The notes: generated by a model not told the origin, from the sequence alone. Positions 45,923-55,141 are shown, counted from the stretch's first letter. The stretch: DNA of 64,000 bases from FEB-25 sp963822175 (GCA_963822175.1 CAWGGJ010000008.1:744001-808000); one strand, 5' to 3'. Made by a program: numbers and translations.

Positions 45923-46519
45923 ATGGTAACGATTGAGAATAGGGATGCCCTTATGCAAACAGTAAAAATGGTAGTCACAGGTCCATTCAATGCAGGAAAA
46001 ACCGAGTTCATCCGTTCGGTGAGTGAAATCGACGTTGTATCAACCGAACGAAAGATATCATCAGACGCTGAGCGGGTGAAAGATCAAACCACTGTAGCCA
46101 TGGATTTTGGACGAATATCCATTGATGAGAACCTCGTACTGTATCTGTTTGGAACTCCCGGACAACGCAGGTTCGATTTTATGTGGGAAATATTATCCGA
46201 AGGAATGTTGGGCTTTGTTGTCATGGTAGATAGCGCGCGACCTGAAACGTTTCGTGAAGCACGGAATATCCTCGAAACGTTTCGAGCATACGCCCCAACA
46301 CCCTATGTGGTCGCCGCCAATAAACAGGACGATCAGGATGCATGGGCTATTGATGACATGCGGATTGCGCTGCGCTTGAGCCCACAGGTAAAGCTGCTTC
46401 CATGTGTGGCTAAAGATAAGGAATCGGTAAAGAAAGTCTTGTTGGAGCTGTTATATAGCATCCTGGAAGAGATGGAAAAAAGTGAGGTTGGAGCTTCCGC
46501 CGATAAGAAAGTGGATTAA
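45923..46519 (+). CDS. Small Ras/Arf-like GTPase (MglA-related, COG2229 type)
   Basis: The 198-residue protein has P-loop GPFNAGKTEFI, a switch I Thr in KDQTTVAMDFGRI, switch II LFGTPGQRRFDFMW and a specificity motif ANKQDDQDAW in place of NKxD. Such GTPases act as polarity or signalling switches with Roadblock partners; none is present here. It lies between DUF4388 and a receiver protein, all three within 1.8 kb and nearly without gaps. Confidence 0.85.
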   Translation: MVTIENRDALMQTVKMVVTGPFNAGKTEFIRSVSEIDVVSTERKISSDAERVKDQTTVAMDFGRISIDENLVLYLFGTPGQRRFDFMWEILSEGMLGFVVMVDSARPETFREARNILETFRAYAPTPYVVAANKQDDQDAWAIDDMRIALRLSPQVKLLPCVAKDKESVKKVLLELLYSILEEMEKSEVGASADKKVD

Positions 46520-46531
46520 ATTGACCAAAAA

Positions 46532-46912
46532 ATGGCCAGACTATTGGTTGCAGATGATGAAAGAGATATTCGGGAGCTAGTCATCTTTGCATTGAGATTT
46601 GCAGGGCATGAAGCACAGGGTGCAAGTAATGGAGAAGAATTATTAAGCCTGGTCAAAGAGAGTATACCAGACCTGATCATTATGGATGTTCGCATGCCCA
46701 AGATTAACGGGTATGAAGCCTGTAAGATTCTGAAAGCCGATAGGGGAACTTCCTCAATCCCAGTGATTTTTTTATCTGCCAGAGGGCAAGATGAGGATAT
46801 AAAGGCAGGACTTGAGGCAGGGGGGATAGATTATATCCTGAAGCCCATATCACCAGACCAGCTGACCGAGAAGGTAGAGCAGCATATAAAAGAGGCAACG
46901 AAGAGAATTTGA
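46532..46912 (+). CDS. Single-domain response regulator (CheY-like)
   Basis: The 126-residue protein is a lone receiver domain: acidic pocket LLVADDERDIREL, phosphoryl-acceptor Asp in LIIMDVRMPKINGYEA, Ser in VIFLSARGQDED and Lys in YILKPISPDQL. It has no output domain, so it likely acts on a partner, perhaps the GTPase or DUF4388 protein. No kinase gene is near. Confidence 0.9.
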   Translation: MARLLVADDERDIRELVIFALRFAGHEAQGASNGEELLSLVKESIPDLIIMDVRMPKINGYEACKILKADRGTSSIPVIFLSARGQDEDIKAGLEAGGIDYILKPISPDQLTEKVEQHIKEATKRI

Positions 46913-46938
46913 TCCAGCCTGATTGAAAAGGCAAATAC

Positions 46939-46967
46939 TTGACATGGTATTCGCTTGAGCTTATAAT
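46939..46967 (+). promoter_or_regulatory. Consensus promoter of tRNA-Asn
   Basis: A perfect sigma70 promoter: TTGACA (46939-46944), 17 nt, TATAAT (46962-46967), ending 13 nt before the tRNA 5' end. Confidence 0.88.
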
Positions 46968-46980
46968 CAGCCCGCTTTAT

Positions 46981-47054
46981 TCCTCGATAGCTCAATTCGG
47001 CAGAGCGGGCGGCTGTTAACCGCTAGGTTCTAGGTTCGAGTCCTAGTCGAGGAG
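46981..47054 (+). tRNA. tRNA-Asn (GTT)
   Basis: The 74-nt gene has acceptor TCCTCGA/TCGAGGA, a D arm, anticodon GTT at 47015-47017 in loop CTGTTAA, and T arm GGTTCGAGTCC. CCA is not encoded. A T run follows as a likely terminator. The last eight bases (47047-47054) start a tandem repeat. Confidence 0.95.
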
Positions 47055-47453
47055 CTTTTTATTTAATAGCAATTAGTTTCCTGGTCCCCACAGGGGGGAT
47101 GGTATTCGAGTCCTACACCCCCCAAGAACGGGGGTGTTTCGCAAAGAGCGCTCTATACCCCCCAAAACCTGGGGTATTTCGCAAAAAACGCTCACTCGAG
47201 GAGCTTTTTATTTAATAGCAATTAGGTTCCTGGTCCCCACAGGGGGGATGGTATTCGAGTCCTACACCCCCCAAGAACGGGGGTGTTTTGCAAAGAGCGC
47301 TCTATACCCCCCAAAACCTGGGGTATTTCGTAAAGAACGCTCAGTTGAGGAGCTTTTATTTAATTGTAATTAGGTTCCTGTTCCCCACAAGGGAGATGGT
47401 ATTTGAATCCTACATCCCCAAGAACCGGATGGTATTTCGCAAAAATTGCTAAG
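47047..47453 (+). repeat. 149-bp tandem repeat with paired GC hairpins, built on the tRNA-Asn 3' end
   Basis: Copies start at 47047 (inside the tRNA), 47196 and 47345, exactly 149 bp apart; the third is shorter and diverged, fading near 47453. Each copy opens with (T)CGAGGAGC, the tRNA 3' end, and holds inside it TTCGAGTCCTA, the T-arm sequence. Each full copy also has two hairpins: ACACCCCC/GGGGGTGT (47115-47137 in copy 1) and ATACCCC/GGGGTAT (47155-47177), each followed by TTTCGCAAA and an AACGCTC- or GAGCGCTC-like end. The first two copies are nearly identical. Together with the tRNA and its promoter this accounts for the stretch between 46913 and 47544; I see no gene in the rest of it. 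Confidence 0.85.
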
Positions 47454-47503
47454 TCGATTTGCTATTAGCAAACATGAAAGTTGGAATGCTTATATATAAA
47501 AAA

Positions 47504-47524
47504 TGGATGCTTATTCAGCATCCA
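47504..47524 (-). terminator. Intrinsic terminator of the FmdB-like gene
   Basis: TGGATGCT (47504-47511) pairs with AGCATCCA (47517-47524), loop of five; read on the minus strand it is followed by a run of T. It lies 20 nt after the stop of the zinc-ribbon gene. Confidence 0.8.
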
Positions 47525-47544
47525 CAGTTGTCTCATTTTCTATA

Positions 47545-47823
47545 CTATTTTTCTTCTGATGGTTTTTCGGTCTTAGGTTTCGCCGGCTCGTCCTTTTTTT
47601 CTGATTCATTATCTTTGGATGAACGGCTGAAGGAGCCAGAGGCGGAGCGATGGTCTGTGGAATAGAACCCAGAACCTTTGAAGACGATCCCTACCGGGGT
47701 ATATACCTTGCGCAGAGTTTTTTTATTGCACTCAGGGCAGCGTGTGAGGACGGGATCGTTAAACCCTTGCAGTCGTTCAAAACGAACCCCACAGTTCTCA
47801 CATCGATACGTGTAAACAGGCAT
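47545..47823 (-). CDS. FmdB-type zinc ribbon protein
   Basis: The 92-residue protein starts MPVYTYRCENCGVRFERLQ and has CPECNKKTLRKVY: the CxxC...CxxC ribbon of the FmdB/regulatory-protein family. The C-terminal ~40 residues are a Lys/Glu/Ser-rich disordered tail. The family is small and of uncertain function, linked to transcriptional regulation in some methylotrophs. Confidence 0.87.
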   Translation of the reverse strand: MPVYTYRCENCGVRFERLQGFNDPVLTRCPECNKKTLRKVYTPVGIVFKGSGFYSTDHRSASGSFSRSSKDNESEKKDEPAKPKTEKPSEEK

Positions 47824-47957
47824 TTAATCCTCTTGAAATTTCTACCCTTATTTTACTCGGCGCATTATAGCGCGACCTTGCCATGATGACAAGAGATATG
47901 TGCTTATGTTCTAACATAACTCTAACGTGAGCATGCCAGAAGTCACCAGGAAAGCCA

Positions 47958-49844
47958 TTAATCAATTGGTGTACGGGTGGGGGTGGGTGTCCGGGTGATC
48001 GTGGGAGTCGGTGTGTTGGTTGAAGTTGCTGTATCGGTGGGAGTTGCTGTAATGGTTGGTCGAGGCGTCCGGGTGGAGGTTTGTGTACGAGTTGGGATAG
48101 GCGTACGGGTCGGGGTATCGGTGGGGGTGGGCGGATTAATGAGCAATATATGCTCCTCAGCAACAACCCGCCAATCTTCAAGCCCTAGGGCTGTTGCCAG
48201 TGCTGAAAGACTACGCCAATCCTGCAGAGCCTGGGTTAAATTACCTGCCTGTTCATAAACCTGAGCTCGAAGATAATAAAGTAAAGCGAGCTGGGTGTCA
48301 GTGGATGCCAAGTCCTGGGCACTATTTAATTGACGCGCAGCCATGGTTAATCTCTCATCTGCCCAAAGTGCCCTGGCAAGGGCGACGCTGTAATCGAAAT
48401 TGTTTAGGTTTAAATTTACAGCTTTTATCAGGTCATTGACCGCTGTACGCGGGTCACCCATTTCAAGATTACTTATACCCCGATAGTACCAGGATGGTCC
48501 ATTATTTTCATTTGCAGCTATTCCCTGGTCGGCAGCATATAAGGCTTGCTCAAAGTTTCCCAGCTCATAATCCACCTGAGCTTTAGTTGCCCATCCATCC
48601 GCATCATTTTTAATATAGCGGAGGTAAATATCAATATAATTAAGCGCTTTCTGGTTATCCTCAAGAGCCGTATATACCTGGGCAAGCGTGAGATATGCAG
48701 GGAGGGAGGTGAGATCCAGCTCATACCCATGCAATGCATCCTCCAGGGCTACTGTTGGATCGTTCAATTGAAGGTAAGCCTGAGCCCGCAAGACATAGAT
48801 CATTGGATTTTCTGGAAAGAGACTTTCAGCATCAAGAAGATCTTCGATCGCACCTTCGGGATTGCCGTGTTTGAGACGGATCCTGGCTCTTGCCAGATAG
48901 GCGTCTACATAATTCGGATCATACTCAATTACATAACTAAGTTCACCTTCAAGATCTGCGTTTGGATCGATGGCTTCGTAGGCAAGGGCACGTCCATAAT
49001 ATGCTGGAGCAAACCGCGGATCGATCTCGAGCGCCTCCCCATAGGCACGTACCGCTTCCTGATATTCACCCATCATGCGATAAGCTTCACCTGTGTAATA
49101 GAACAAGTCCGGTGACCTGGGTTCTGCTGTGACTGCCTGTTGCATGAATTCCAGCATTGATTTCCAATCGGATTTCTCGTAGGAACGAATACCTGTACGA
49201 TACGCCTCGATGATCGGGTGAGGTGTATCTACATAGAGGGGAACAGGCGTATAGGTTTCGGTTAGAAACATCCAGAGGGGTGTGGGACCAATAACAGTAG
49301 GAGTGCGCGTGCGAGCCACCATTGTACGCGTGATCGTCGGTGTAATGGATGGTGTCAAGGTTCGGGTGGGGAATGGGGAGACTTTGTAGATTACAACCTC
49401 TTCTGGTTTATCTCTTGTCGCATAGACGCTGCCGAGTATTAGCCCAATAACTATGATGGCAGCACCTACACCTAGGACAAGTCGGGCGATTGGACTATCC
49501 CAAACACGTCGAAAAAACGATTTCGGCGGTTCGATGACATCTCCAATGTTTTTCTCCCAATTTCGCTTGATAGGTGGTACCGGAACAACCTCATCACCAG
49601 CCTGCCTGGCTCCCAGGATGACCAGGCCACGTTTTGCTGCTTCATTATCAGGATCAGCACGCAGTGCTGATTCAAGGCAATAAATGCGTTCTTGAGTGGT
49701 ATCAACAAGGGTGCTCATCCAAAGCCAATAGTCTGCTTTGGATGAATCAGAACGTAACAGGCTGGTAAACAGCTCACGCGCCTTGGTGGTTTGGCCCTGT
49801 TCGATAGCCTCCAGGGCAGCTTTATACATCTTCTCTTGAGCCAT
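47958..49844 (-). CDS. Membrane-anchored TPR protein with a long Thr/Pro tail
   Basis: The 628-residue protein has a short N-terminal TPR-like region, one membrane span (~residues 118-142) and then at least eight TPR repeats outside the cytoplasm, for example SPDLFYYTGEAYRMMGEYQ and FAPAYYGRALAYEAIDP. The C-terminus is about 60 residues of Thr/Pro/Arg repeats (TPTPTITRTPTPTRTP). It likely scaffolds an envelope complex. A second TP-rich stretch follows the membrane span. The partner is unknown. Confidence 0.8.
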   Translation of the reverse strand: MAQEKMYKAALEAIEQGQTTKARELFTSLLRSDSSKADYWLWMSTLVDTTQERIYCLESALRADPDNEAAKRGLVILGARQAGDEVVPVPPIKRNWEKNIGDVIEPPKSFFRRVWDSPIARLVLGVGAAIIVIGLILGSVYATRDKPEEVVIYKVSPFPTRTLTPSITPTITRTMVARTRTPTVIGPTPLWMFLTETYTPVPLYVDTPHPIIEAYRTGIRSYEKSDWKSMLEFMQQAVTAEPRSPDLFYYTGEAYRMMGEYQEAVRAYGEALEIDPRFAPAYYGRALAYEAIDPNADLEGELSYVIEYDPNYVDAYLARARIRLKHGNPEGAIEDLLDAESLFPENPMIYVLRAQAYLQLNDPTVALEDALHGYELDLTSLPAYLTLAQVYTALEDNQKALNYIDIYLRYIKNDADGWATKAQVDYELGNFEQALYAADQGIAANENNGPSWYYRGISNLEMGDPRTAVNDLIKAVNLNLNNFDYSVALARALWADERLTMAARQLNSAQDLASTDTQLALLYYLRAQVYEQAGNLTQALQDWRSLSALATALGLEDWRVVAEEHILLINPPTPTDTPTRTPIPTRTQTSTRTPRPTITATPTDTATSTNTPTPTITRTPTPTRTPID

Positions 49845-49952
49845 TGATTTATTGAATTGAGTTTAGCACAGCCTGCCCATGATAGCAAGTTTGTAACGGG
49901 ATGATTAATGTTTCAATTCCGCAGAAAAACTCAAAAAACAGATAATGATAAT

Positions 49953-51944
49953 TTATCTCTTAGTGATCAAAGAGCCGGTATCCTTGATCAGTTTTTGCCA
50001 TCCAGCGATACAGCCATATTGAAAAATCGCATCATTTTCTATCTCAGTACCATTCTGTAGAAGCGGGGCATCGATGTACTCTGCTCGTAGTGATGAAGCC
50101 ACCCGTATCCCTTTTTCGAATTCAGGGGAGCCATTTTTTATTGTAAGGGTATACCACTTACCACCTGATTTTTGGTCATCAGGAAAGCTGAGTGTGAACC
50201 AGTTCTGGTCGGGCAGATTAGCATTGGTTTCAATTTGATCAAGTTTTATGACATCATCATCTTCGTCATTTATAATGAATTCTGTTGTACCATTTTTATC
50301 TGCGTCAGCAGAATCTATCCAAACTCGCAAAGTGCTCATCCCATTGCATTTTGGGATGAACCATTGGGTAAGGCTCATTGATGATGAAAGTGGTTGAAAA
50401 TATTTCGAATTTGGGGACCAGTTCTTATAAACTGGCTGATAACATAACCCTGCTTTATAGAATGATGTACCACAACGCACATAAAATGCGAGGTACATTC
50501 CTGTCGTGTAAAACGCCATGCCAATTATTGCTAACCCAATTGTGATACGTGTCAAAGTTATTTGATCGATTTTTATTGGAAGGTTATGTAGGCCAACCAA
50601 TCCGAGCAGAAGTAATGGGAAGATAACTGTAAAATAGCGTCCGTGTACTTCTTGTATTTGGGCACTACCGACCTGGTTATAAAAAATATAGAGGGATAGG
50701 ATCGTGCCAATGAAACTTATACCAAATACGAGAAAGAGTCCCAGGCGAGTGCGCTTATCGGGTTTTGCTTTATCGTTAATGTAATACGACCCAATAAGGA
50801 TCAACAGGTAAATGGGATAAATAATCCATGGAGAACCCCAATAACCATAACCGAAATCCGCAATCCACCCTTGTACATAATTAATAAGATGCAGGCCGAG
50901 ATCAGATATCACTAACCAGATTGTCGAGAAGGGATGGGTGAGGATATACTGAACCTGGGTGATAGGATTTGATCCAGGGAGGGCAGTAAAAAACCGAGAA
51001 TAGGCGATAATGTTCCATCCGAGCACTTCAATCAAGGCAAGCAATAATGTGAAAATAACCAGCAATGGGTAACCTGCTTTCATCCTGAAGCGGGAAGGCG
51101 GAATAATGATAAATGGCAAGAACGCAAGAATTGTCATGTTGACTTTTGCAGAGAAAAGCACAAAGAAGAGAAACAATAACAGCAACCATTCCTTCCATCG
51201 AATATTTTGACGCGTGGCGATAAACAGGCAACTGCTTACAAAAAGGAAACCAATTCCATTGGATATTGTGTCTGTGGAAATTGTGCCTGCCTGATAGATT
51301 GCCATGGGAGCAATGACCAGGATCGCCCATGTCCATTTTCCGAATGGTGCAATGCGGACTGCCAACCAGACCATCAATGTATAAATAATCAGTCCTGCCA
51401 TTCGCATGGCAATTAAAACGGTGAGAGCTGGCAAATGAAGCATACGACCGAGAAAATACATAACCAGAGATTGAGGTAAAAGCAATAGGGGAGAATAGAC
51501 GGAGCGTGTGGTCAAGTTTTCATCCACAAATCCAAACGCATCGATGGGGGTGCTTGCATAGATCTCCCAGAAACCTGGATCAACTGGCTCGAGGATTGCC
51601 TGGCGGCGGTATGAAAAATCCCAATAGAATGAGGGAAAATGCAAATCGGTGGCTAACTTCTCGTTGGGAATCCAATTAAAGTTCGCCATCTCCCAGACAC
51701 GGAGCAAATGCGTCTCCTCATCAAACCCGGCTCCCAGTGGGATCCTGAATACTAAAAATGATCCAAACACCATCAAGATTACAAGCACAAAGAGTTCAGG
51801 TGCTGTGATCAATTTTCCTGTTTTATGGAGTTTCCACCAGGTCTGGAGCTTATTAATCATCCCCATATTATACAAGCTGTAAACCACATTTTCCCAATCA
51901 GAAGGTTTGTGAGGTGGATTTATAGATTGGGTATAATCAGTCAT
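49953..51944 (-). CDS. DUF2142 polytopic membrane protein
   Basis: The protein has about twelve spans. A conserved RIPLGAGFDEETHLLR near the N-terminus is the DUF2142 signature, probably an acidic loop of a GT-C-like glycosyltransferase fold. A ~150-residue soluble C-terminal domain follows. ATG 51944 is chosen, though ATG 51866 or 51860 are alternatives: a TATAAT on the minus strand at 51873-51868 would make 51860 leaderless. The start lies only 1 nt from the start of the divergent LysM gene if 51944 is right. Function not proven. Confidence 0.78.
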   Translation of the reverse strand: MTDYTQSINPPHKPSDWENVVYSLYNMGMINKLQTWWKLHKTGKLITAPELFVLVILMVFGSFLVFRIPLGAGFDEETHLLRVWEMANFNWIPNEKLATDLHFPSFYWDFSYRRQAILEPVDPGFWEIYASTPIDAFGFVDENLTTRSVYSPLLLLPQSLVMYFLGRMLHLPALTVLIAMRMAGLIIYTLMVWLAVRIAPFGKWTWAILVIAPMAIYQAGTISTDTISNGIGFLFVSSCLFIATRQNIRWKEWLLLLFLFFVLFSAKVNMTILAFLPFIIIPPSRFRMKAGYPLLVIFTLLLALIEVLGWNIIAYSRFFTALPGSNPITQVQYILTHPFSTIWLVISDLGLHLINYVQGWIADFGYGYWGSPWIIYPIYLLILIGSYYINDKAKPDKRTRLGLFLVFGISFIGTILSLYIFYNQVGSAQIQEVHGRYFTVIFPLLLLGLVGLHNLPIKIDQITLTRITIGLAIIGMAFYTTGMYLAFYVRCGTSFYKAGLCYQPVYKNWSPNSKYFQPLSSSMSLTQWFIPKCNGMSTLRVWIDSADADKNGTTEFIINDEDDDVIKLDQIETNANLPDQNWFTLSFPDDQKSGGKWYTLTIKNGSPEFEKGIRVASSLRAEYIDAPLLQNGTEIENDAIFQYGCIAGWQKLIKDTGSLITKR
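51932..51937 (+). promoter_or_regulatory. TATAAT box close to the LysM gene start
   Basis: TATAAT ends 8 nt before ATG 51946. TTGTGA (51908-51913) lies 18 nt upstream as a weak -35. The gap predicts a leaderless or near-leaderless mRNA. Confidence 0.5.
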
Positions 51945-51945
51945 T

Positions 51946-52887
51946 ATGGCAAATCGTATTGCGAAATTGATCATCACACTCGGGTTGTTATTGAGTAGCT
52001 GCAACCAGGCTACTCCTCAAATAACACCAACCAGCAGGGCAACAGGGATACTGACGCCGTATCACACTCTAACACCTGATCCAGTTGTGCCGACAGCCAC
52101 AATAATGGTTGTCATACCAGTCACACCTGCTCCGACACCAACACCATTCGCTCACACGGTAGTTAAAGGTGAAACGATGCTGGGGATCGCATTTCAATAT
52201 GGGGTATCGTTGGATGACTTAAAAGCAGCAAACCCTGCTGTGGATCCCCAATTCCTAAGCGTTGGGACCAGCCTTGTCATCCCGATCAATGGAGAAATTC
52301 CTCAAATCCTGCCGACCCCCACTCCTGCCCAGGTGAATGTTGACCAGCCTCGCTGCTACCGGTCGGGGGAAGGAGGGGTATGGTGCATTGTTGCCGTGCG
52401 AAATGAACTGAAAACAGGCGTAGAAAACATCTCTGTGTGGATCGGGCTTTTTACAAAGCAAGGTGTGAATATTTCTAATGAGACAGTTTACGCAACACTG
52501 AACCTGGTTAAACCTGGTGACACAATTCCACTGATGGTTTACTTCAGTCCACCCATTCCAGAAGAAATCATATCACAGAGCCAGTTACTCAGCGCGCTTG
52601 AAGTGGTAGAGGATGATCCGCGGTATCTAAAATCGCAGGCGGAAATTGATCAGGTTGCGATAAGCCAGGATGGAAGTCAGGCTGAACTGAAGGGTGAAGT
52701 TAAGCTGGGAGACTATAATTCTGTGCCGTCGCAGGTATGGGCGCTGGCAGTAGCATATGATGTAAATGGAGATATCGTCGGGTCACGCAAATGGGAATCG
52801 ACTGGAGAGACAAATTTCGTTATTACGGTCTATAGCCTGGCGGGTGAAATTGACCATGTGAAGGTACTGACAGAAGCCAGACCTTAA
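51946..52887 (+). CDS. LysM-domain lipoprotein with C-terminal FxLYD-like domain
   Basis: The 313-residue protein has a lipoprotein signal (LLLSSCNQ), a Thr/Pro linker, and a LysM domain at ~70-113 (HTVVKGETMLGIAFQYGVS). The ~180-residue C-terminal part, with CIVAVRNELKTGVENISVW and EIDHVKVLTE, looks like the beta-sandwich FxLYD type. LysM domains bind peptidoglycan or chitin-like sugars. A wall-linked envelope role is likely. Confidence 0.8.
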   Translation: MANRIAKLIITLGLLLSSCNQATPQITPTSRATGILTPYHTLTPDPVVPTATIMVVIPVTPAPTPTPFAHTVVKGETMLGIAFQYGVSLDDLKAANPAVDPQFLSVGTSLVIPINGEIPQILPTPTPAQVNVDQPRCYRSGEGGVWCIVAVRNELKTGVENISVWIGLFTKQGVNISNETVYATLNLVKPGDTIPLMVYFSPPIPEEIISQSQLLSALEVVEDDPRYLKSQAEIDQVAISQDGSQAELKGEVKLGDYNSVPSQVWALAVAYDVNGDIVGSRKWESTGETNFVITVYSLAGEIDHVKVLTEARP

Positions 52888-52894
52888 AAAGCCA

Positions 52895-54067
52895 TCAGCT
52901 AAGGGGGACAGGCATGAAAACGAGAAAGAAGACGATCACACCCACGATTGCCAGGATTTTTCGTTTTGAGTCAAGCGGAGTTATTTGGTCTAAGGGCTCG
53001 GCATGATAGCGACCCAGGAAAAAGATCAAAAAAGCCCAGAACCACCAACCTTCCCAGACTGTACCCAGCAGGATCAATGCAACCAGGATGACAGGTAATA
53101 ATTTCGATGTATGCTTACCCAGCAGAACATACATGATATGACCACCATCCAGCTGTCCAGCAGGGATGAGGTTGAGTGCTGTAACTAGTAATCCAGCCCA
53201 ACCAGCCCAGGCAATTGGATGCAACGTGACATCCAAGCCGCCACCGGGAAGAGGTGTCCCAGTAAAAAAATACCTGATCCAATAAATGAAAGGATTCATT
53301 GCCGAGTAATTGAATGGCTCAGGAAGCAACTGACCTTTTACGATATACTTCAAGCCCAGATATAAAATGGAGTTACCTTCAAAGATTTGCCCAACGGGTA
53401 TCTGGAACGGAATTTTTTCAACAGGTGATAGGTATAAACCGAGCAGCAGGATCGGAATGGCGACTATAATCCCAGCCAATGGACCTGCAATGCCGATATC
53501 CAACAGGATGCGTCGATTTTTCGGAGGCTCCTTTAACTGGATAAATGCACCCATTGTTCCGAAAAGGCTCACTGGGAAGGGGATAAAGAAGGGGAGAGTA
53601 ACCGTGGTTTTGTGGAATCTTCCAGCGAGATAATGACCAAACTCATGGCAAACCAGGATGGTCATTAATGCAATTGCAAAAGGTAAACCACTGATTAAAA
53701 AGCTAAACCAATCACTTAATTGCGATGGTAAGTGCCCGGTATAGCTTACGGCTCCAGCAAACATGACACTGATCACGGTCAGGATGAAAAACAAGATATT
53801 TCCCCAGATTTTTGTCGGTTTGGGTTGAATAATGCCATTGATCAAAACGATCACATGCCGGTTTTCCTCAATCCGAAATAGAGGCGTTAACCCATGGCTG
53901 CGAACGTCCTGAGCCAGCTGATCATAAGCCTTGGAGGAATCCTGGCTGGTAAGCTCCCCACGGTAACGAACAATATAGCCTTTCTTTTCATCCCCCCAGG
54001 TCGTATCGAAGATACGCATATAACGTCCCACAATGGGAGTATAGATATCATTTTCAACTGGTAACAT
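52895..54067 (-). CDS. Site-2 protease family M50 membrane metalloprotease
   Basis: The 390-residue protein has the intramembrane zinc site HEFGHYLAGR, a second site in LIPAGQLDGGH (Asp ligand) and several spans. It is of the S2P/SpoIVFB type, which cleaves membrane-bound regulators. ATG 54067 is preferred; TTG 54088 is an upstream alternative. A soluble N-terminal ~85 residues precede the first span. The substrate is unknown. Confidence 0.9.
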   Translation of the reverse strand: MLPVENDIYTPIVGRYMRIFDTTWGDEKKGYIVRYRGELTSQDSSKAYDQLAQDVRSHGLTPLFRIEENRHVIVLINGIIQPKPTKIWGNILFFILTVISVMFAGAVSYTGHLPSQLSDWFSFLISGLPFAIALMTILVCHEFGHYLAGRFHKTTVTLPFFIPFPVSLFGTMGAFIQLKEPPKNRRILLDIGIAGPLAGIIVAIPILLLGLYLSPVEKIPFQIPVGQIFEGNSILYLGLKYIVKGQLLPEPFNYSAMNPFIYWIRYFFTGTPLPGGGLDVTLHPIAWAGWAGLLVTALNLIPAGQLDGGHIMYVLLGKHTSKLLPVILVALILLGTVWEGWWFWAFLIFFLGRYHAEPLDQITPLDSKRKILAIVGVIVFFLVFMPVPLS

Positions 54068-54107
54068 ATAAATATCCGTCCTATTCAATGGTCAAAACAA
54101 TAACAGG

Positions 54108-54201
54108 CGGGAGTGGATGGGGGTCGAACCCACCGCGGCCCGCAACGCGACCCGCCACCGGTTTTGAAGACCGGGGAGCCCACCGGAACTCAACCACTCC
54201 C
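54108..54201 (-). tRNA. selC: Selenocysteine tRNA (TCA)
   Basis: The 94-nt minus-strand gene has an eight-base-pair acceptor (GGGAGTGG/CCACTCCC), anticodon TCA at 54165-54167 in loop CTTCAAA, a very long variable arm (GC-rich, ~20 nt) and T arm GGGTTCGACCC. The long acceptor and variable arm with a UCA anticodon are specific for tRNA-Sec. It means the organism can insert selenocysteine at UGA codons, if selA, selB and selD are elsewhere. Confidence 0.95.
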
Positions 54202-54259
54202 AACGGCTAAGGATACCGCAGGGAGAATGATTTGGCAAGTAATCAGGCTTAAGAAAAGC

Positions 54260-55126
54260 TTATCCAGGAATTATTGCAGGAGGCACCCAGAAATCACCAA
54301 TATGATATACATATCGTAATATGATGGTAACAACCAATAGAAGGATTCCAAATGCAATGATGGCGTAATCATACCAATGGTAGATTAACTGCTGTATCCA
54401 TGTGCGCAAACGCAGTCCGAAACAGCGTAGATCCATCGCATTGACCATATCTTCCCCACCAAGAATCGATCCAATTGTCACGGGGATGATCAATGGAGCA
54501 ATTTTCCGAACCTGGGTGAGCAATCCACCTTCGACACGTTCAATCTCATACCCACGTGCTTTCTGAGCATCCAGGGTCACGGCAAAATCACGGGCAAGCG
54601 TCGGAACATAGCGGAAAGCCAATTCCATGGAGAAAGCGAATCGATCTGGTAATCCCAATCGCCTAAAAGTAATCCCATATAGGCGTGGATCCATTGAAAA
54701 GGGGATAATGATGAAAATAGCAGAGATTGCCCAAACACGTACAAGCTGGCAAAGAGCGTACCAAACACGTTCGATCGTCAGGGTGTAATCAATCACCCAA
54801 TTGAAAATCGGAAACGTAAACGAAAAAATCGCGTGTCCAGGTCCTTGAACAACTCCAGCTGCACCACCACCTGAAATAATCGTGTTGACAACGATCATCG
54901 AGAATAGAAGGAGTGTTACCATGAGCCATGCGCGCTTGGTCTCCTTAAAGCTAACCCGGGCGAGAGAATACCATATCCAGGCAAGAGCAAAGAAGAACAA
55001 CAAGAAACGCATATCCCAATACATGGTGATAGTAAAAAGGAATAGTAGAGAGAAGATCCACCGGGTGCGTGGATCGATCTTCTCCATCAAGCTATTGCGG
55101 AAGTGGTAAGAAAATGCAACAAGCAT
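54260..55126 (-). CDS. ecfT: ECF transporter transmembrane protein EcfT
   Basis: The 288-residue protein has several spans and the two coupling-helix motifs of EcfT, ARG in DAQKARGYE and ARG-like in MDLRCFGLR. It links the S component to the EcfA ATPase. It is transcribed after ecfS; a palindrome separates the two. The start is not supported by a strong ribosome site. Confidence 0.88.
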   Translation of the reverse strand: MLVAFSYHFRNSLMEKIDPRTRWIFSLLFLFTITMYWDMRFLLFFFALAWIWYSLARVSFKETKRAWLMVTLLLFSMIVVNTIISGGGAAGVVQGPGHAIFSFTFPIFNWVIDYTLTIERVWYALCQLVRVWAISAIFIIIPFSMDPRLYGITFRRLGLPDRFAFSMELAFRYVPTLARDFAVTLDAQKARGYEIERVEGGLLTQVRKIAPLIIPVTIGSILGGEDMVNAMDLRCFGLRLRTWIQQLIYHWYDYAIIAFGILLLVVTIILRYVYHIGDFWVPPAIIPG

Positions 55127-55141
55127 GAGAATCTAGAAATG

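Noticed and set aside
47134..47373. 79-codon ORF over the tandem repeat
   Set aside because: It is produced by the repeat itself: the same frame recurs in each copy and there is no start signal.
47047..47453. CRISPR array
   Set aside because: Repeat period is 149 bp with near-identical whole units, not short repeats with unique spacers, and no cas gene is near.
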